Shown piece by piece: positions 9,276 through 18,446 of a DNA stretch of 64,000 nucleotides. The stretch's first letter is position 1; each line of letters opens with the position of its first letter. Source of the stretch: Christiangramia fulva (lineage in GTDB: Bacteria > Bacteroidota > Bacteroidia > Flavobacteriales > Flavobacteriaceae); assembly GCF_003024155.1 (NCBI RefSeq), contig NZ_CP028136.1:1798001-1862000 (forward strand), read 5' to 3'. The notes beneath the pieces are model-generated. The model did no database searches. It was not told where the DNA came from and saw nothing but the letters and a program-made list of their open reading frames with translations. Both the position numbers and the translations under genes were made by a program.

Positions 9276-9299
9276 GTGGACTAAAATAAATGTTTAATT

Positions 9300-10529
9300 A
9301 TGAAAGTAGGCTTTTTTACCTTCCTTAAACCTATCATTCCCTTTGATTGGGATCTTTTTTTGACTGGAAAACAAGGTTTAAGTGGAACTGATGGTTCCGT
9401 TCTGCGGATTTCCCACAAACTATCAATACGGAATAATGGGTTTGACATTACCCTTTTTACGGATTGCCATTTCCCATCCAACAAAAAGTTGAATATTGTT
9501 AGGGCAGATACTTTGTCCCAAGCTATTATAGGTGCTAAAAGATTGAATATTGATTTACTCATATTCATTCACAAACCATACGAAGATTTGGAAGCGGCCT
9601 TAGTTCTTGCTGCTAAACTTAATTTGAAAATCAGCGCATGGCTTCAGAACACGCCCCAGGCAGAATTATTGGAACTTTATCAAAAAAATCCTGCTCTTCA
9701 ATTTTTAATATGTGTAAGTCAGAATCAAGCAGACCATTTTCGACATAAATCTATTTTTAGAAAAGTGGTTGTTCTTCATAATGCCATTGATTTAGACTTC
9801 TACCGAAATAAAACCGTAGGCAAAGATTTGAACCAGATCGTCTATGTGGGTGCTGCAACTGAAAATAAGGGGTTACAGTTTTTATTAGCTGTATGGCCTT
9901 CGATTTTTCGTGATAATCCAAGTGCAAAGCTCTACATCATTGGTAGTGCCCAGCTTTATTCCAAGAATCAAAAATTGGGGAATCACCTTTTAGGATCGGA
10001 AGATTTTGAAGAAAAATATGTTTATCCCATTTATGGTAAGAGTGATCAGGCTTTAGCAAATTTTAATATAAGAGTTTTAGGGGTTCTTGGACCTGTCGAG
10101 ATGAATAAATTTATTAAAAGGAGTTTGCTAGGAGTCGTAAATCCATCCTACAATTATAATTTCTCTGCTGAAACTTTTTGTGTTAGTGCGGTCGAGATAC
10201 AAGCCTGCCAAACTGCTGTTATAGGGGGGAATGTTGGTGGATTGAGGGAAACTGTGTTAAATAAAAGAACAGGATTTTTGGTCAACTCTCAAAACGATCT
10301 TAGGGAGAAAATAAATAAGTTGCTAAAAAATCCCAAAAAAGCTTTAGACTTTGGTAAAAATGGAGAAATCTATTCCAAATCTTTCGGTATTAATGAATTA
10401 ATTCTCAATTGGGAGGAATTTTTATTGAATGTAGAAGCGGATATACACATTTCACAAAAGCCATTAAAATGGCTCAATTCGGAAAAGAAAGTTTGGGTCA
10501 AAGAAATAATAAGAATGTTGAAGCATTAG
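9300..10529 (+). CDS. Glycosyltransferase, GT4-like
   Basis: 409-residue GT-B-fold glycosyltransferase. The C-terminal half carries the donor-site pattern: IVYVGAATENKGLQFLL, then AETFCVSAVEIQACQTAVIGG, which corresponds to the E-x7-E region of family GT4, and GGLRETV. N-terminus GFFTFLKPIIPFDWDLFLTGKQGLSGTD fits the acceptor domain (shown in parts: KPIIPFDWD, GKQGLSGTDG). A soluble or membrane-associated cytoplasmic enzyme adding one sugar to the growing repeat unit; donor and acceptor cannot be told. Preceded by a 78-base gap with a possible promoter. Confidence 0.8.
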   Translation: MKVGFFTFLKPIIPFDWDLFLTGKQGLSGTDGSVLRISHKLSIRNNGFDITLFTDCHFPSNKKLNIVRADTLSQAIIGAKRLNIDLLIFIHKPYEDLEAALVLAAKLNLKISAWLQNTPQAELLELYQKNPALQFLICVSQNQADHFRHKSIFRKVVVLHNAIDLDFYRNKTVGKDLNQIVYVGAATENKGLQFLLAVWPSIFRDNPSAKLYIIGSAQLYSKNQKLGNHLLGSEDFEEKYVYPIYGKSDQALANFNIRVLGVLGPVEMNKFIKRSLLGVVNPSYNYNFSAETFCVSAVEIQACQTAVIGGNVGGLRETVLNKRTGFLVNSQNDLREKINKLLKNPKKALDFGKNGEIYSKSFGINELILNWEEFLLNVEADIHISQKPLKWLNSEKKVWVKEIIRMLKH

Positions 10530-10667
10530 CTCCCAACTTTTTTATCATTATAGATAATTTTTTGAAGAACTTTCATTACAAGAATAGAATGTTTGGAACA
10601 GTAGAGGAAAATTATTTTGCCATTTCAATAGCTCTAAAAAAAGTCGAAATTGTTAGGCTATAATGCT

Positions 10668-11669
10668 ATGAAAGTTTATTTATTATCTGCCTATCCATTA
10701 GGCGGAGAAAACATTACAGTAAATCATGTCAAGGAATCGGCTTTAATGGATCCCTTTGGTGTTCACGAATTGGTCGACGATCCAAAGAACGCGGATCTTA
10801 TAATATTTGTTGAAAATCATCCTGGTTGTGACCCTTATTTCTTTAATGTCCTAAAGAATTCAGTTTACAGAGTATACAAAGAAAAATGCGTTCTTTATCA
10901 TGATAATGATCGTAGTTTGACATTTTTACCCACAATTAGTCCATCATTAGAAAAAAGCTATTTTAATCAAAATCTACACCGCCCATTCCCTTATATAACA
11001 CAATTATCAAGAAACCCTTATATCAAGCACTTATACAAAAATCAGGAGGAAAAGATATATCTCTTTTCATTTATTGGAGCTAGTAGAACTCATACGGTAA
11101 GAAAAAAAATCTTTAAAATTAACTATGAAAGATGTTACTTAAAGGATACATCAGACAAAAATTCATGGCAACTGAAAAATGAGGAAAAGGATTATTACTT
11201 TAAAAAGTATGCTGAGATCTGTCAGAAAAGCAAATTCATACTCTGTCCCAGAGGTATCGGCCCGAATTCATATCGACTTTATGAAAGTATGGAAGCAGGT
11301 GTTGCACCTGTTATAATTTCTGATGATTGGATTCCCTCTCAAGGGCCGAAATGGAAGGAATTCTCGATTCAAGTAAGAGAAAGTGATGTGTCCCGGATAG
11401 AAGAAATTCTTTTAGAAAAAGAAGTTGATTACAAAGCTTTAGGTTTAAAGGCACGGGAGGTTTGGGAGGATTATTTTTCTAAGGATAAGCAATTTCATTA
11501 CTTGGTGGAAACGGCATACCAACTTCAGTCGGAAAAGGGTAAAAAAAAATTTTTACGGCAATATATAAGGTTTACAAAATCTAGTTTTCATTTGAGAAAT
11601 CTAATACGTTTTACAGTAAAAAAAATGTTTTTAGGATTAGAATCATTGTGGGGGCTTTCGAAATGTTAA
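10668..11669 (+). CDS. Exostosin-like glycosyltransferase (GT47-like)
   Basis: 333 residues with the ATG at 10668 (TTG at 10650 in frame). The central and C-terminal part resembles exostosin/GT47 proteins: LFSFIGASRTHTVRKKIF, SKFILCPRGIGPNSYRLYESMEAG and PVIISDDWIPSQGPKW (conserved 'CPRG...S.R..E....G..PVI..D' pattern). In capsule loci such proteins act as glycosyltransferases, sometimes glucuronosyl- or xylosyl-type, which would fit the UDP-glucuronate and UDP-xylose genes here; that link is inference. A+T-rich like its neighbours. Confidence 0.72.
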   Translation: MKVYLLSAYPLGGENITVNHVKESALMDPFGVHELVDDPKNADLIIFVENHPGCDPYFFNVLKNSVYRVYKEKCVLYHDNDRSLTFLPTISPSLEKSYFNQNLHRPFPYITQLSRNPYIKHLYKNQEEKIYLFSFIGASRTHTVRKKIFKINYERCYLKDTSDKNSWQLKNEEKDYYFKKYAEICQKSKFILCPRGIGPNSYRLYESMEAGVAPVIISDDWIPSQGPKWKEFSIQVRESDVSRIEEILLEKEVDYKALGLKAREVWEDYFSKDKQFHYLVETAYQLQSEKGKKKFLRQYIRFTKSSFHLRNLIRFTVKKMFLGLESLWGLSKC

Positions 11670-11718
11670 GATAAAATTACGCATTAAAGATTTAAGGTAA
11701 CCTCTGCAAAAGAATTGG

Positions 11719-12852
11719 ATGATAAAAAATAAGATTATTTTCATTTGTGGCTCTCTTGAACCGGGAAAAGATGGGGTAGGGGATTATACCCGCCGTCTTG
11801 GGGGAGAATTAATTAGGCAGGACCATCAGATCCAAATTCTTGGACTTTTCGATAAAGAAGTTAAAAGCGCAGGAATAGAAATTCAATGCGATGCAGGGGT
11901 GGCTATAAAATGTTTGAGAATACCTTTGAAATATCCAGCCTCCAGTCGTTATTCATTAGCAAAAGCGTTTATTGATGAATATAATCCTAAGTGTTTAAGT
12001 CTCCAATTCGTGTCCTACTCCTTTCACAAAAGAGGTTTACCTTTTGGGTTGGCCGAAAATCTCAAATCCTTTGGGAAAAACTTAAAGTGGCACTTGATGT
12101 TTCACGAATTGTGGATTGGACATAATTTTTCCGATGGTATTAATGATTATTTAATTGGATATATTCAAAAGAATATAATTAAAAAAATAATATTTCAATT
12201 AAGTCCGATTGTAGTTCATACTACTACTAAGTACTACCAGTCAATCTTGAGTCAGAATAATATACAGGCACAGGTTCTACCGGTATTTAGCAACCTCGGT
12301 AGAGGCAAAGGAAACAATAAAATATTATTTAACTATTTACCCGACCAGATAAGAGATAATAGAGATTCGTTTTTGTGGTGTTGTTTATTTGGTAGAATAG
12401 GATCTATAACAGAATCTGTTGAAAAAAGTTTGAAGCAGTTGAAAACCATTTCATCTATGGTTGGAAAGAAATTGTGTATAATACACGTTGGGATAAACAG
12501 TAAAAAAAACTCTTTTTCAGATTTTTTAAAAACTGAAGACATTGATTTTTTTGAGTTAGGATTTCGTGCAGAGGAGGAAATAGTTATGCTCTTTAGTAAA
12601 TGTGATATAGGTCTCACAACATATTCTATTTCATTGGCAAGTAAAAGTGGAAGCATTTCTGCAATGCTTTATAATGATCTACCTGTATGTGTTCTAAATC
12701 AAGGATGTACGAGCCAAGAGACTCCTTTTCTAAAACATGTTAATAACTTAGAATTAAATTCATTTTTGAATCAAAAGAGAGATTTTTTTAAAAACTTTTC
12801 TGCAGAAGCATCTGCAAAAAACCTCAGCAAAGAATTAAATATAAAATCATAA
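11719..12852 (+). CDS. Glycosyltransferase, GT-B type
   Basis: 377 residues. The start IFICGSLEPGKDGVGDYTRRLGGEL (in parts: CGSLEPGKDGVGDYTRRL) is characteristic of a subset of GT4-like enzymes with a glycine-rich acceptor loop. A mid-protein segment FLWCCLFGRIGSI begins the second Rossmann half. The usual C-terminal E-x7-E is not clear; the region SLASKSGSISAMLYNDLPVCV replaces it. Activity is therefore likely but not certain. The gene lies in a run of glycosyltransferases and is followed after five bases by the next gene. Confidence 0.65.
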   Translation: MIKNKIIFICGSLEPGKDGVGDYTRRLGGELIRQDHQIQILGLFDKEVKSAGIEIQCDAGVAIKCLRIPLKYPASSRYSLAKAFIDEYNPKCLSLQFVSYSFHKRGLPFGLAENLKSFGKNLKWHLMFHELWIGHNFSDGINDYLIGYIQKNIIKKIIFQLSPIVVHTTTKYYQSILSQNNIQAQVLPVFSNLGRGKGNNKILFNYLPDQIRDNRDSFLWCCLFGRIGSITESVEKSLKQLKTISSMVGKKLCIIHVGINSKKNSFSDFLKTEDIDFFELGFRAEEEIVMLFSKCDIGLTTYSISLASKSGSISAMLYNDLPVCVLNQGCTSQETPFLKHVNNLELNSFLNQKRDFFKNFSAEASAKNLSKELNIKS

Positions 12853-12857
12853 AATTC

Positions 12858-13715
12858 ATGTCCAAACAATTTGCAACTCTGCTAGGAAAAAGGAATCTCG
12901 AATTCTCCATCACATGTCTAAAAAGTTTCTTATATCATTGTCAAGATACTATAGATTTAACGATATATGAAGATGGAACTCTTGATGCTGAAGCTGCCGA
13001 GAGACTATCTCAAGAATTACCCGGGTGCAAAATTTCTTTTAAGAAAAACAGGAATGAAGTTGTCAAAGAAAAACTCCAGAATTTTCCTTTGTCAAATAAA
13101 TATCGGGAGTTTAGTCCCCTTGCCCTAAAGCTTCTAGATGTAGCCTTAACAGAAGAAGGCGACCATCTTCTGTTTCTTGATAGTGACATCTTTTTTATAA
13201 ATGATTTTACTATAGGTGATTTGCCTGCGTTACCTGCATTTATGCGTGATAGTAGAAATGCTTACTCTTTTGGCTTAGCCGAATGTAAAAACTTTCCCTC
13301 GATTTATCCAAGAATAAATACAGGTTTTTTTTATTTCCCTTTAAAGTTCTTTAGCCTAGAAATGATAGAGGAAGTTTTAGAAAGGAAAATATTAAATAAA
13401 ACGATCTATCAGATTTGTTGGCTTGAGCAAACGTTGTGGGCACTTTTAGCAGGAAAGAATGACCAGGTTCTATATTTTAATGATTCTAAACTAGTTATGG
13501 CCGGAGAAAAAATCAATTTAGGTCAAGAAGCTGTCGGCGTCCACTTGGTTTCCACCTATCGCCATCAATTAAATTTAGTAATGCAGGCCAAAAAAGAATT
13601 ACCGCGAGATATTACAATAGAGTTGGATTTTTTTTCTGAAAAAAAACACTTATCCTTAAAAGAGTTTTATTGGGAAAAAGTTAGTGGAGGCCTGCTGAAA
13701 AGAATTCGAAATTAA
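12858..13715 (+). CDS. Putative GT-A-fold glycosyltransferase
   Basis: 285 residues. The segment GDHLLFLDSDIFFINDF near residue 100 supplies a DxD metal/nucleotide-sugar motif; NTGFFYFPLKFF and CWLEQTLWALL resemble the acceptor region of GT8-like and related families. The C-terminus VGVHLVSTYRHQLNLVM could provide the late histidine. Precise family is not certain. It follows the previous gene by five bases and precedes a GT4 gene, so it is probably part of the same transcript. Confidence 0.6.
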   Translation: MSKQFATLLGKRNLEFSITCLKSFLYHCQDTIDLTIYEDGTLDAEAAERLSQELPGCKISFKKNRNEVVKEKLQNFPLSNKYREFSPLALKLLDVALTEEGDHLLFLDSDIFFINDFTIGDLPALPAFMRDSRNAYSFGLAECKNFPSIYPRINTGFFYFPLKFFSLEMIEEVLERKILNKTIYQICWLEQTLWALLAGKNDQVLYFNDSKLVMAGEKINLGQEAVGVHLVSTYRHQLNLVMQAKKELPRDITIELDFFSEKKHLSLKEFYWEKVSGGLLKRIRN

Positions 13716-13732
13716 TAATTGGGATAGGTGCA

Positions 13733-14737
13733 ATGAAAATTCTTCTTATTTCACATGGGTTTTCTCCAGATATTGGTGGTATAGAAACTCATACTCAAAC
13801 TTTAGCTCAACACTTTGTAGAATTGGGCCACGAAGTTAAAGTGATGACTTGGAGTTTGGGAAAAAATGACTTTTTCGATTATGATATTGTAAGAAAACCA
13901 TCGGTCTCCACTCGTTTCAAAGTTATTTCGTGGAGCGATTGGGTAATAGAGAATAATCCTACCTTAAGATTATCTTGGCCTCTTTGTTTTCTCAACAAAA
14001 AAAATATAGTAATACTTCAGACATGGCTAGGAAAAGAAAAAACTGGTTTTAATTGGGTAGATTACCTTAAAAAAAAGTGGTTAGAAAAGGCCTCTGATGT
14101 AATAGCCATAAGTAAGGTAATACAGAATGATGTTTTCTCATCTGCTAAAATAGTTCCTAATGCTTACAACGCTTCTATCTTTAAAAATCTTGGGATAAGT
14201 CGAATGAGGGATTTTGTCTTTTTGGGTCGCTTAGTTTCTGATAAAGGTGTAGATATGACCATTCAGCTTATGGAACTATTAAATCAGGAATATAATAGAA
14301 AATTTTGCCTGACAATAATAGGTTCTGGTCCTGAAAAAAATAAGTTGATGGAGTTGACAGCAAAAAAAGGTCTCGAGGATCAAATTGTTTTTTTAGGAAG
14401 CGTAAAGGATAAGCGATTGAATGAGGAATTGAATAGGCATAAGTTCTTGTTAGTACCTTCCAGATGGAGAGAACCTTTTGGTATAGTGGCACTCGAGGGA
14501 ATTGCTTCGGGTTGTATACCCATAGTATCTGATGACAGTGGTTTAGTGGATGCTGTAGGTGAAGCCGGCATTACTTTTAAAAGGAATGATTTGTACTCCC
14601 TTTTTAATGAAGTAGCACAGCTTATCGATAATACTTCTGCAGTTGACAAACTTCAAAAAGCTGCTGAAAAGCACCTCCAAAGTTTTACTGGAAAAGAAAT
14701 AGCGCTTAAAACTTTAAAAGTTCTTGAAGGGATTTAG
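13733..14737 (+). CDS. Glycosyltransferase family 4
   Basis: 334-residue GT4 enzyme. Starts with the typical ILLISHGFSPDIGGIETHTQTLA acceptor loop (short form: GFSPDIGGIETH). Donor half shows FVFLGRLVSDKGVDMTI, the loop IIGSGPEKNKL, and REPFGIVALEGIASG with the paired glutamates of the family. Length is slightly short but complete. Substrate unknown. Confidence 0.88.
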   Translation: MKILLISHGFSPDIGGIETHTQTLAQHFVELGHEVKVMTWSLGKNDFFDYDIVRKPSVSTRFKVISWSDWVIENNPTLRLSWPLCFLNKKNIVILQTWLGKEKTGFNWVDYLKKKWLEKASDVIAISKVIQNDVFSSAKIVPNAYNASIFKNLGISRMRDFVFLGRLVSDKGVDMTIQLMELLNQEYNRKFCLTIIGSGPEKNKLMELTAKKGLEDQIVFLGSVKDKRLNEELNRHKFLLVPSRWREPFGIVALEGIASGCIPIVSDDSGLVDAVGEAGITFKRNDLYSLFNEVAQLIDNTSAVDKLQKAAEKHLQSFTGKEIALKTLKVLEGI

Positions 14738-14771
14738 CCAAAATGTTTAATATTCCAATTAATTTAGTCTT

Positions 14772-15998
14772 TTGTTTAGAAAAAAAATATTATTGATTCA
14801 TCCTACGGGAAATGCCAATGTACGTGCGGTTTTAGAAGGTTTGCATAGTGAAAAGTATCTCGATCGATTTTATACCACTATAGCGGTTTCAGAAGATTCC
14901 TTTTGGATTAAAATATTAACAGCATTTAAAAAGAGAAGTTATAATCCGTCCCTCTTAAAGTTGACTGTAGTTCATCCCTTTCGAGAATTGATGCGACTGG
15001 TTTCTCAAAGAATAGGTTTTTACAGTTTTATAACACATGAAACCGGTTTTTTTTCAATTGATAAAGTAAATAGAGGGTTAGACGCGTTCGTTGCTTCAAA
15101 AATAAAAAAAAACAGCATTATTTACGCTTATGAAGATGCAGCACTCACTACGTTTAAAAAAGCTAAAGATTCAGGCGGTTTTTGTATCTATGATTTACCA
15201 ATAGGATATTGGCGGGCGATGCGATATTTACTTGAGGAAGAGCGTGTTAGACGGTCAGCCTGGGCAAAAACTCTTACAGGATTTAAAGATTCGGAATCAA
15301 AAGTTGCTCGTAAAGACGAAGAGCTTATGCTGGCAGATTTAATAATTGTGGCGAGTACATTTACGCTAAAAACCTTAGAGCGATTTCCAGGAAAGCTACC
15401 ACCTGTGAAGGTAATTCCTTATGGTTTTCCTCCCGTCTATGAAAACCGTGATTACACCCATCTTATCAAATCGGACACCCTTAAATTATTATTTGTAGGA
15501 GGGCTTTCACAACGCAAGGGTATTGCAAATGTCTTTGAGGCAGTTGAGCAGGTAGATAATGTTTCACTTACTGTCATCGGGCGTAAACCGGTAACAAATT
15601 GTGAGCCTTTAAATAGGTTTCTATTAAAACACAGGTATATTGAGTCACTTAATCATGACGCTATCCTTAATGAGATGCGAGCGCATGATGTTTTGCTTTT
15701 TCCTTCTTTATTTGAGGGTTATGGTTTAGTAATAACTGAAGCCATGTCGCAAGGTACCCCAGTAATTACGACAGATCGTACTTGTGGAGCTGACTTTATA
15801 GAAGATGGCATCAATGGCTGGTTAGTTGAGCCAGGTAATACCCAAGCCTTAGTTCATAAAATCAACCATATTCTCAGTGATATAAGGATGATTGAAAAGA
15901 TTGGTATCCGTGCTCAGGAACTCGCAGCTAAAAATCCAATATCTCAATATGGATCACGACTTTTAGCCACTCTTCGACAAGAAATTTTTGAGTACTAG
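14772..15998 (+). CDS. Glycosyltransferase family 4
   Basis: 408 residues. LLFVGGLSQRKGIANVFEA and FPSLFEGYGLVITEAMSQGTPVI are the clear GT4 donor-site landmarks, with E-x7-E intact. The only start compatible with the frame is TTG at 14772, because an in-frame stop lies just upstream; the N-terminus KILLIHPTGNANVRAVLEGL is an expected first strand and loop. Stop overlaps the region of the next gene's possible TTG start. Confidence 0.85.
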   Translation: MFRKKILLIHPTGNANVRAVLEGLHSEKYLDRFYTTIAVSEDSFWIKILTAFKKRSYNPSLLKLTVVHPFRELMRLVSQRIGFYSFITHETGFFSIDKVNRGLDAFVASKIKKNSIIYAYEDAALTTFKKAKDSGGFCIYDLPIGYWRAMRYLLEEERVRRSAWAKTLTGFKDSESKVARKDEELMLADLIIVASTFTLKTLERFPGKLPPVKVIPYGFPPVYENRDYTHLIKSDTLKLLFVGGLSQRKGIANVFEAVEQVDNVSLTVIGRKPVTNCEPLNRFLLKHRYIESLNHDAILNEMRAHDVLLFPSLFEGYGLVITEAMSQGTPVITTDRTCGADFIEDGINGWLVEPGNTQALVHKINHILSDIRMIEKIGIRAQELAAKNPISQYGSRLLATLRQEIFEY

Positions 15999-15999
15999 G

Positions 16000-17274
16000 A
16001 TGCAAGGAACGCAAGCAGCTTACTTAAAAAGGAGTATTTGGGTATATTTATTTTTGCTCATTTTTGAGGGAGCTTTGAGAAAGTGGGTATTTCCTGGACT
16101 TTCCCAACCATTATTGATTGTTCGTGATCCTTTGGCTGCATGGTTGATCTTTGAAAGTTTGAGATTAAAAGTTTGGAGTCCTAATGTTTTTGTTATTCTT
16201 GGTATTGGGCTAACACTGATTTCCTTTTGTCTCACCCTTCTTTTTGGCCACGGGAATCTTCCTGTGGCTTTGTATGGCAGTAGGATGATGTTGCTGCACT
16301 TCCCATTGATTTTTATCATAGGCCGGGTTCTTAATAAAGAAGACGTACTACAATTTGGAAAAGCTATGTTATGGTGCTGTATAGGAATGACACTACTGGT
16401 AGCTGTGCAGTTCTATAGTCCACAGTCGGCTTGGATCAATCGAGGTGTCGCTGGCGAGCTAGGTTCAGGTTTTAGTGGGGCGATGGGTTACTACAGAGTC
16501 CCGGGAACTTTTTCATTTACAAATGGTTTATCTGCTTTTTATGGACTTTGCATACCTTTTATAGCTTTTTTTTGGGTGTCACGCGATTCCGGTATATCCA
16601 AAATTTTACTTTATTTTGCAACTGTGGCGTACTTAGCGGCAATCCCCTTAAGTATAAGCCGAACAGTAGTCTTTCAGACTGTACTTACAGGAATTTTTAT
16701 TGTTGTAATTTCTGCAGGACAGCCTAAAGTTATCATAAGGTTGTTCGCCACGCTGGGGCTGGGCTTTTTCCTATTCATTTTTTTAACCAATTTTTCCTTT
16801 TTTGAGACCTCGACAAAAGCGCTTAGTCTAAGATTTGAACAGGCAGGTCACTCAGAAGGTGGGCTTGAAGGAACTTTGGTCGATCGATTTCTTGGGGGGT
16901 TAGTAGGTGCTGTCTCAAATGTTGAGGCCTCCTGGATAGGAAAAGGGCTGGGAATGGGTACTAACGTGGGGTCCACCCTTATGACTGGCAAAAGAACATT
17001 CCTTGTTAGCGAAGGAGAATGGGGCAGGTTAATTGGAGAAAGAGGTTTTATTTTAGGGCTTTTCCTTATCGCAATTCGATTAGGTCTTGGCATAAAAATG
17101 TATTTAAAATCCTGGAGGATTGCCAATGCGGGTAATATTCTCCCCTGGCTCTTGCTGAGCTTTGCACTTATTCCGGTAGTAATGGGACAATGGGCACAAA
17201 CTACTTCCCTGGGATTTGCAGTCTTTTCGGGAGGTTTGGTCTTTGCAGCAATGAGATCTGAGAAATGCGAATAA
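16000..17274 (+). CDS. O-antigen polymerase/ligase-like membrane protein (Wzy candidate)
   Basis: About 424 residues with ten or more hydrophobic segments and a large loop around residues 270-330 (TKALSLRFEQAGHSEGG to GKGLGMGTN), the layout of Wzy polymerases and WaaL-type ligases. It opens with RSIWVYLFLLIFEGALRKWVFP, a sequence start seen in related Bacteroidota polymerase-like proteins. It is the only candidate polymerase in the locus. ATG 16000 is chosen; TTG 15988 overlapping the previous gene is possible. Overlaps the next gene by 10 bases. Confidence 0.7.
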   Translation: MQGTQAAYLKRSIWVYLFLLIFEGALRKWVFPGLSQPLLIVRDPLAAWLIFESLRLKVWSPNVFVILGIGLTLISFCLTLLFGHGNLPVALYGSRMMLLHFPLIFIIGRVLNKEDVLQFGKAMLWCCIGMTLLVAVQFYSPQSAWINRGVAGELGSGFSGAMGYYRVPGTFSFTNGLSAFYGLCIPFIAFFWVSRDSGISKILLYFATVAYLAAIPLSISRTVVFQTVLTGIFIVVISAGQPKVIIRLFATLGLGFFLFIFLTNFSFFETSTKALSLRFEQAGHSEGGLEGTLVDRFLGGLVGAVSNVEASWIGKGLGMGTNVGSTLMTGKRTFLVSEGEWGRLIGERGFILGLFLIAIRLGLGIKMYLKSWRIANAGNILPWLLLSFALIPVVMGQWAQTTSLGFAVFSGGLVFAAMRSEKCE

Positions 17275-18446
17275 TTTTTTTTTCACATCCCGAATTTTTA
17301 AAATCTACCAGTATGCCTCGTTTTGCTGCAATGATTGCAAAAGGGATGGAAGAAAGAGGGCATGAGGTAAAACTTTTGACAGTGGAATCATTTTTTTTCA
17401 GGAATTCCGCTCCCCAAGAGATTAAGAAATGGCTTGGTTATCTTGATCAATATCTCGTTTTTCCCATAACTTTTCAGAAGTTAAAAAGAAAATATCCACA
17501 AGATACCCTTTTTGTATTTGCAGACCAGGCCTTGGGACCATGGGTGCCATTGGTCAGGAAACATCCTCATGTGGTGCATTGTCACGATTTTATTGCTCAG
17601 AAATCAGCATTAGGAGAAATCAGCTGGAATAAAACATCGTTTTCCGGCAAATTTTACCAGGCATTCATTAGGAAGGGATACAGAAAAGCGTCCAATTTTA
17701 TCTCTATTTCTGAAAAAACACGGTCGGACCTTCACAGGTTTTTGAAGGAGAAAATTGGTATTTCAGAGGTAGTTTATAACGGCTTGAACCAAAAGTTTTC
17801 ACCAGATGATTCCGGGAAAGCCTTAAGATTTGTAGAGGCTAAAACCGGTTTGACCTTGCCCGGTGGATACGTGCTGCATGTAGGTGGGAACCAATTCTAT
17901 AAGAATCGTTCCGGAGTGTTAAAGATCTTCAATCATTACAAAGAGCTAAATGATTCTCCTGTAAAGCTATTAATGGTTGGTGCAGCACCTACTGAGAAAT
18001 TACAGAAAATAAAAGCAAATTCAGTGTTTTCTAAAGATATACATTTTATCATAAAGCCATCTGACGAATTTATCCGAAAGGTCTACCAGGCAGCCTCAGT
18101 CTTGTTATACCCTTCTTTGTATGAAGGTTTTGGCTGGCCTATTGCAGAAGCTATGGCAAGTGGCTGCCCCGTTATCACTACCCGGGAAGCACCTATGAAT
18201 GAAGTGGGAGGAAATGCGGCTTTTTATATTTCTTCTCCTCCAGAGGATATCGTGGAGAATAATATATGGCTTCAAGAATCAGCAAATATTCTTAGTACTG
18301 TTATTCAGTTATCGAATGAGGAAAGAAAAGAGGTAGTAGAAGCTGGAATTGCAAATGCGGCACGTTTTGACACAAAAGAGGCTTTGGACCAAATTGAAGT
18401 TATATATAAAAAGATTCTAAAGACCTATGGGAATGAAAGTTCTTAG
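17265..18446 (+). CDS. Glycosyltransferase family 4
   Basis: 393 residues. N-terminus IIFFSHPEFLKSTSMPRFAAMIAKGM; donor half with VLHVGGNQFYKNRSGVLKIF and YPSLYEGFGWPIAEAMASGCPVIT, complete E-x7-E. The closing region includes GGNAAFYISSPPED, common in GT4 enzymes of the mannosyltransferase-like group. Start overlaps the Wzy-like gene and the stop overlaps the next start, indicating translational coupling. Confidence 0.9.
   Translation: MRIIFFSHPEFLKSTSMPRFAAMIAKGMEERGHEVKLLTVESFFFRNSAPQEIKKWLGYLDQYLVFPITFQKLKRKYPQDTLFVFADQALGPWVPLVRKHPHVVHCHDFIAQKSALGEISWNKTSFSGKFYQAFIRKGYRKASNFISISEKTRSDLHRFLKEKIGISEVVYNGLNQKFSPDDSGKALRFVEAKTGLTLPGGYVLHVGGNQFYKNRSGVLKIFNHYKELNDSPVKLLMVGAAPTEKLQKIKANSVFSKDIHFIIKPSDEFIRKVYQAASVLLYPSLYEGFGWPIAEAMASGCPVITTREAPMNEVGGNAAFYISSPPEDIVENNIWLQESANILSTVIQLSNEERKEVVEAGIANAARFDTKEALDQIEVIYKKILKTYGNESS

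Noticed and set aside
10409..10663. Possible 84-residue gene between two glycosyltransferases
   Set aside because: Most of it overlaps the end of the preceding transferase in another frame, with no family match and random-looking composition.
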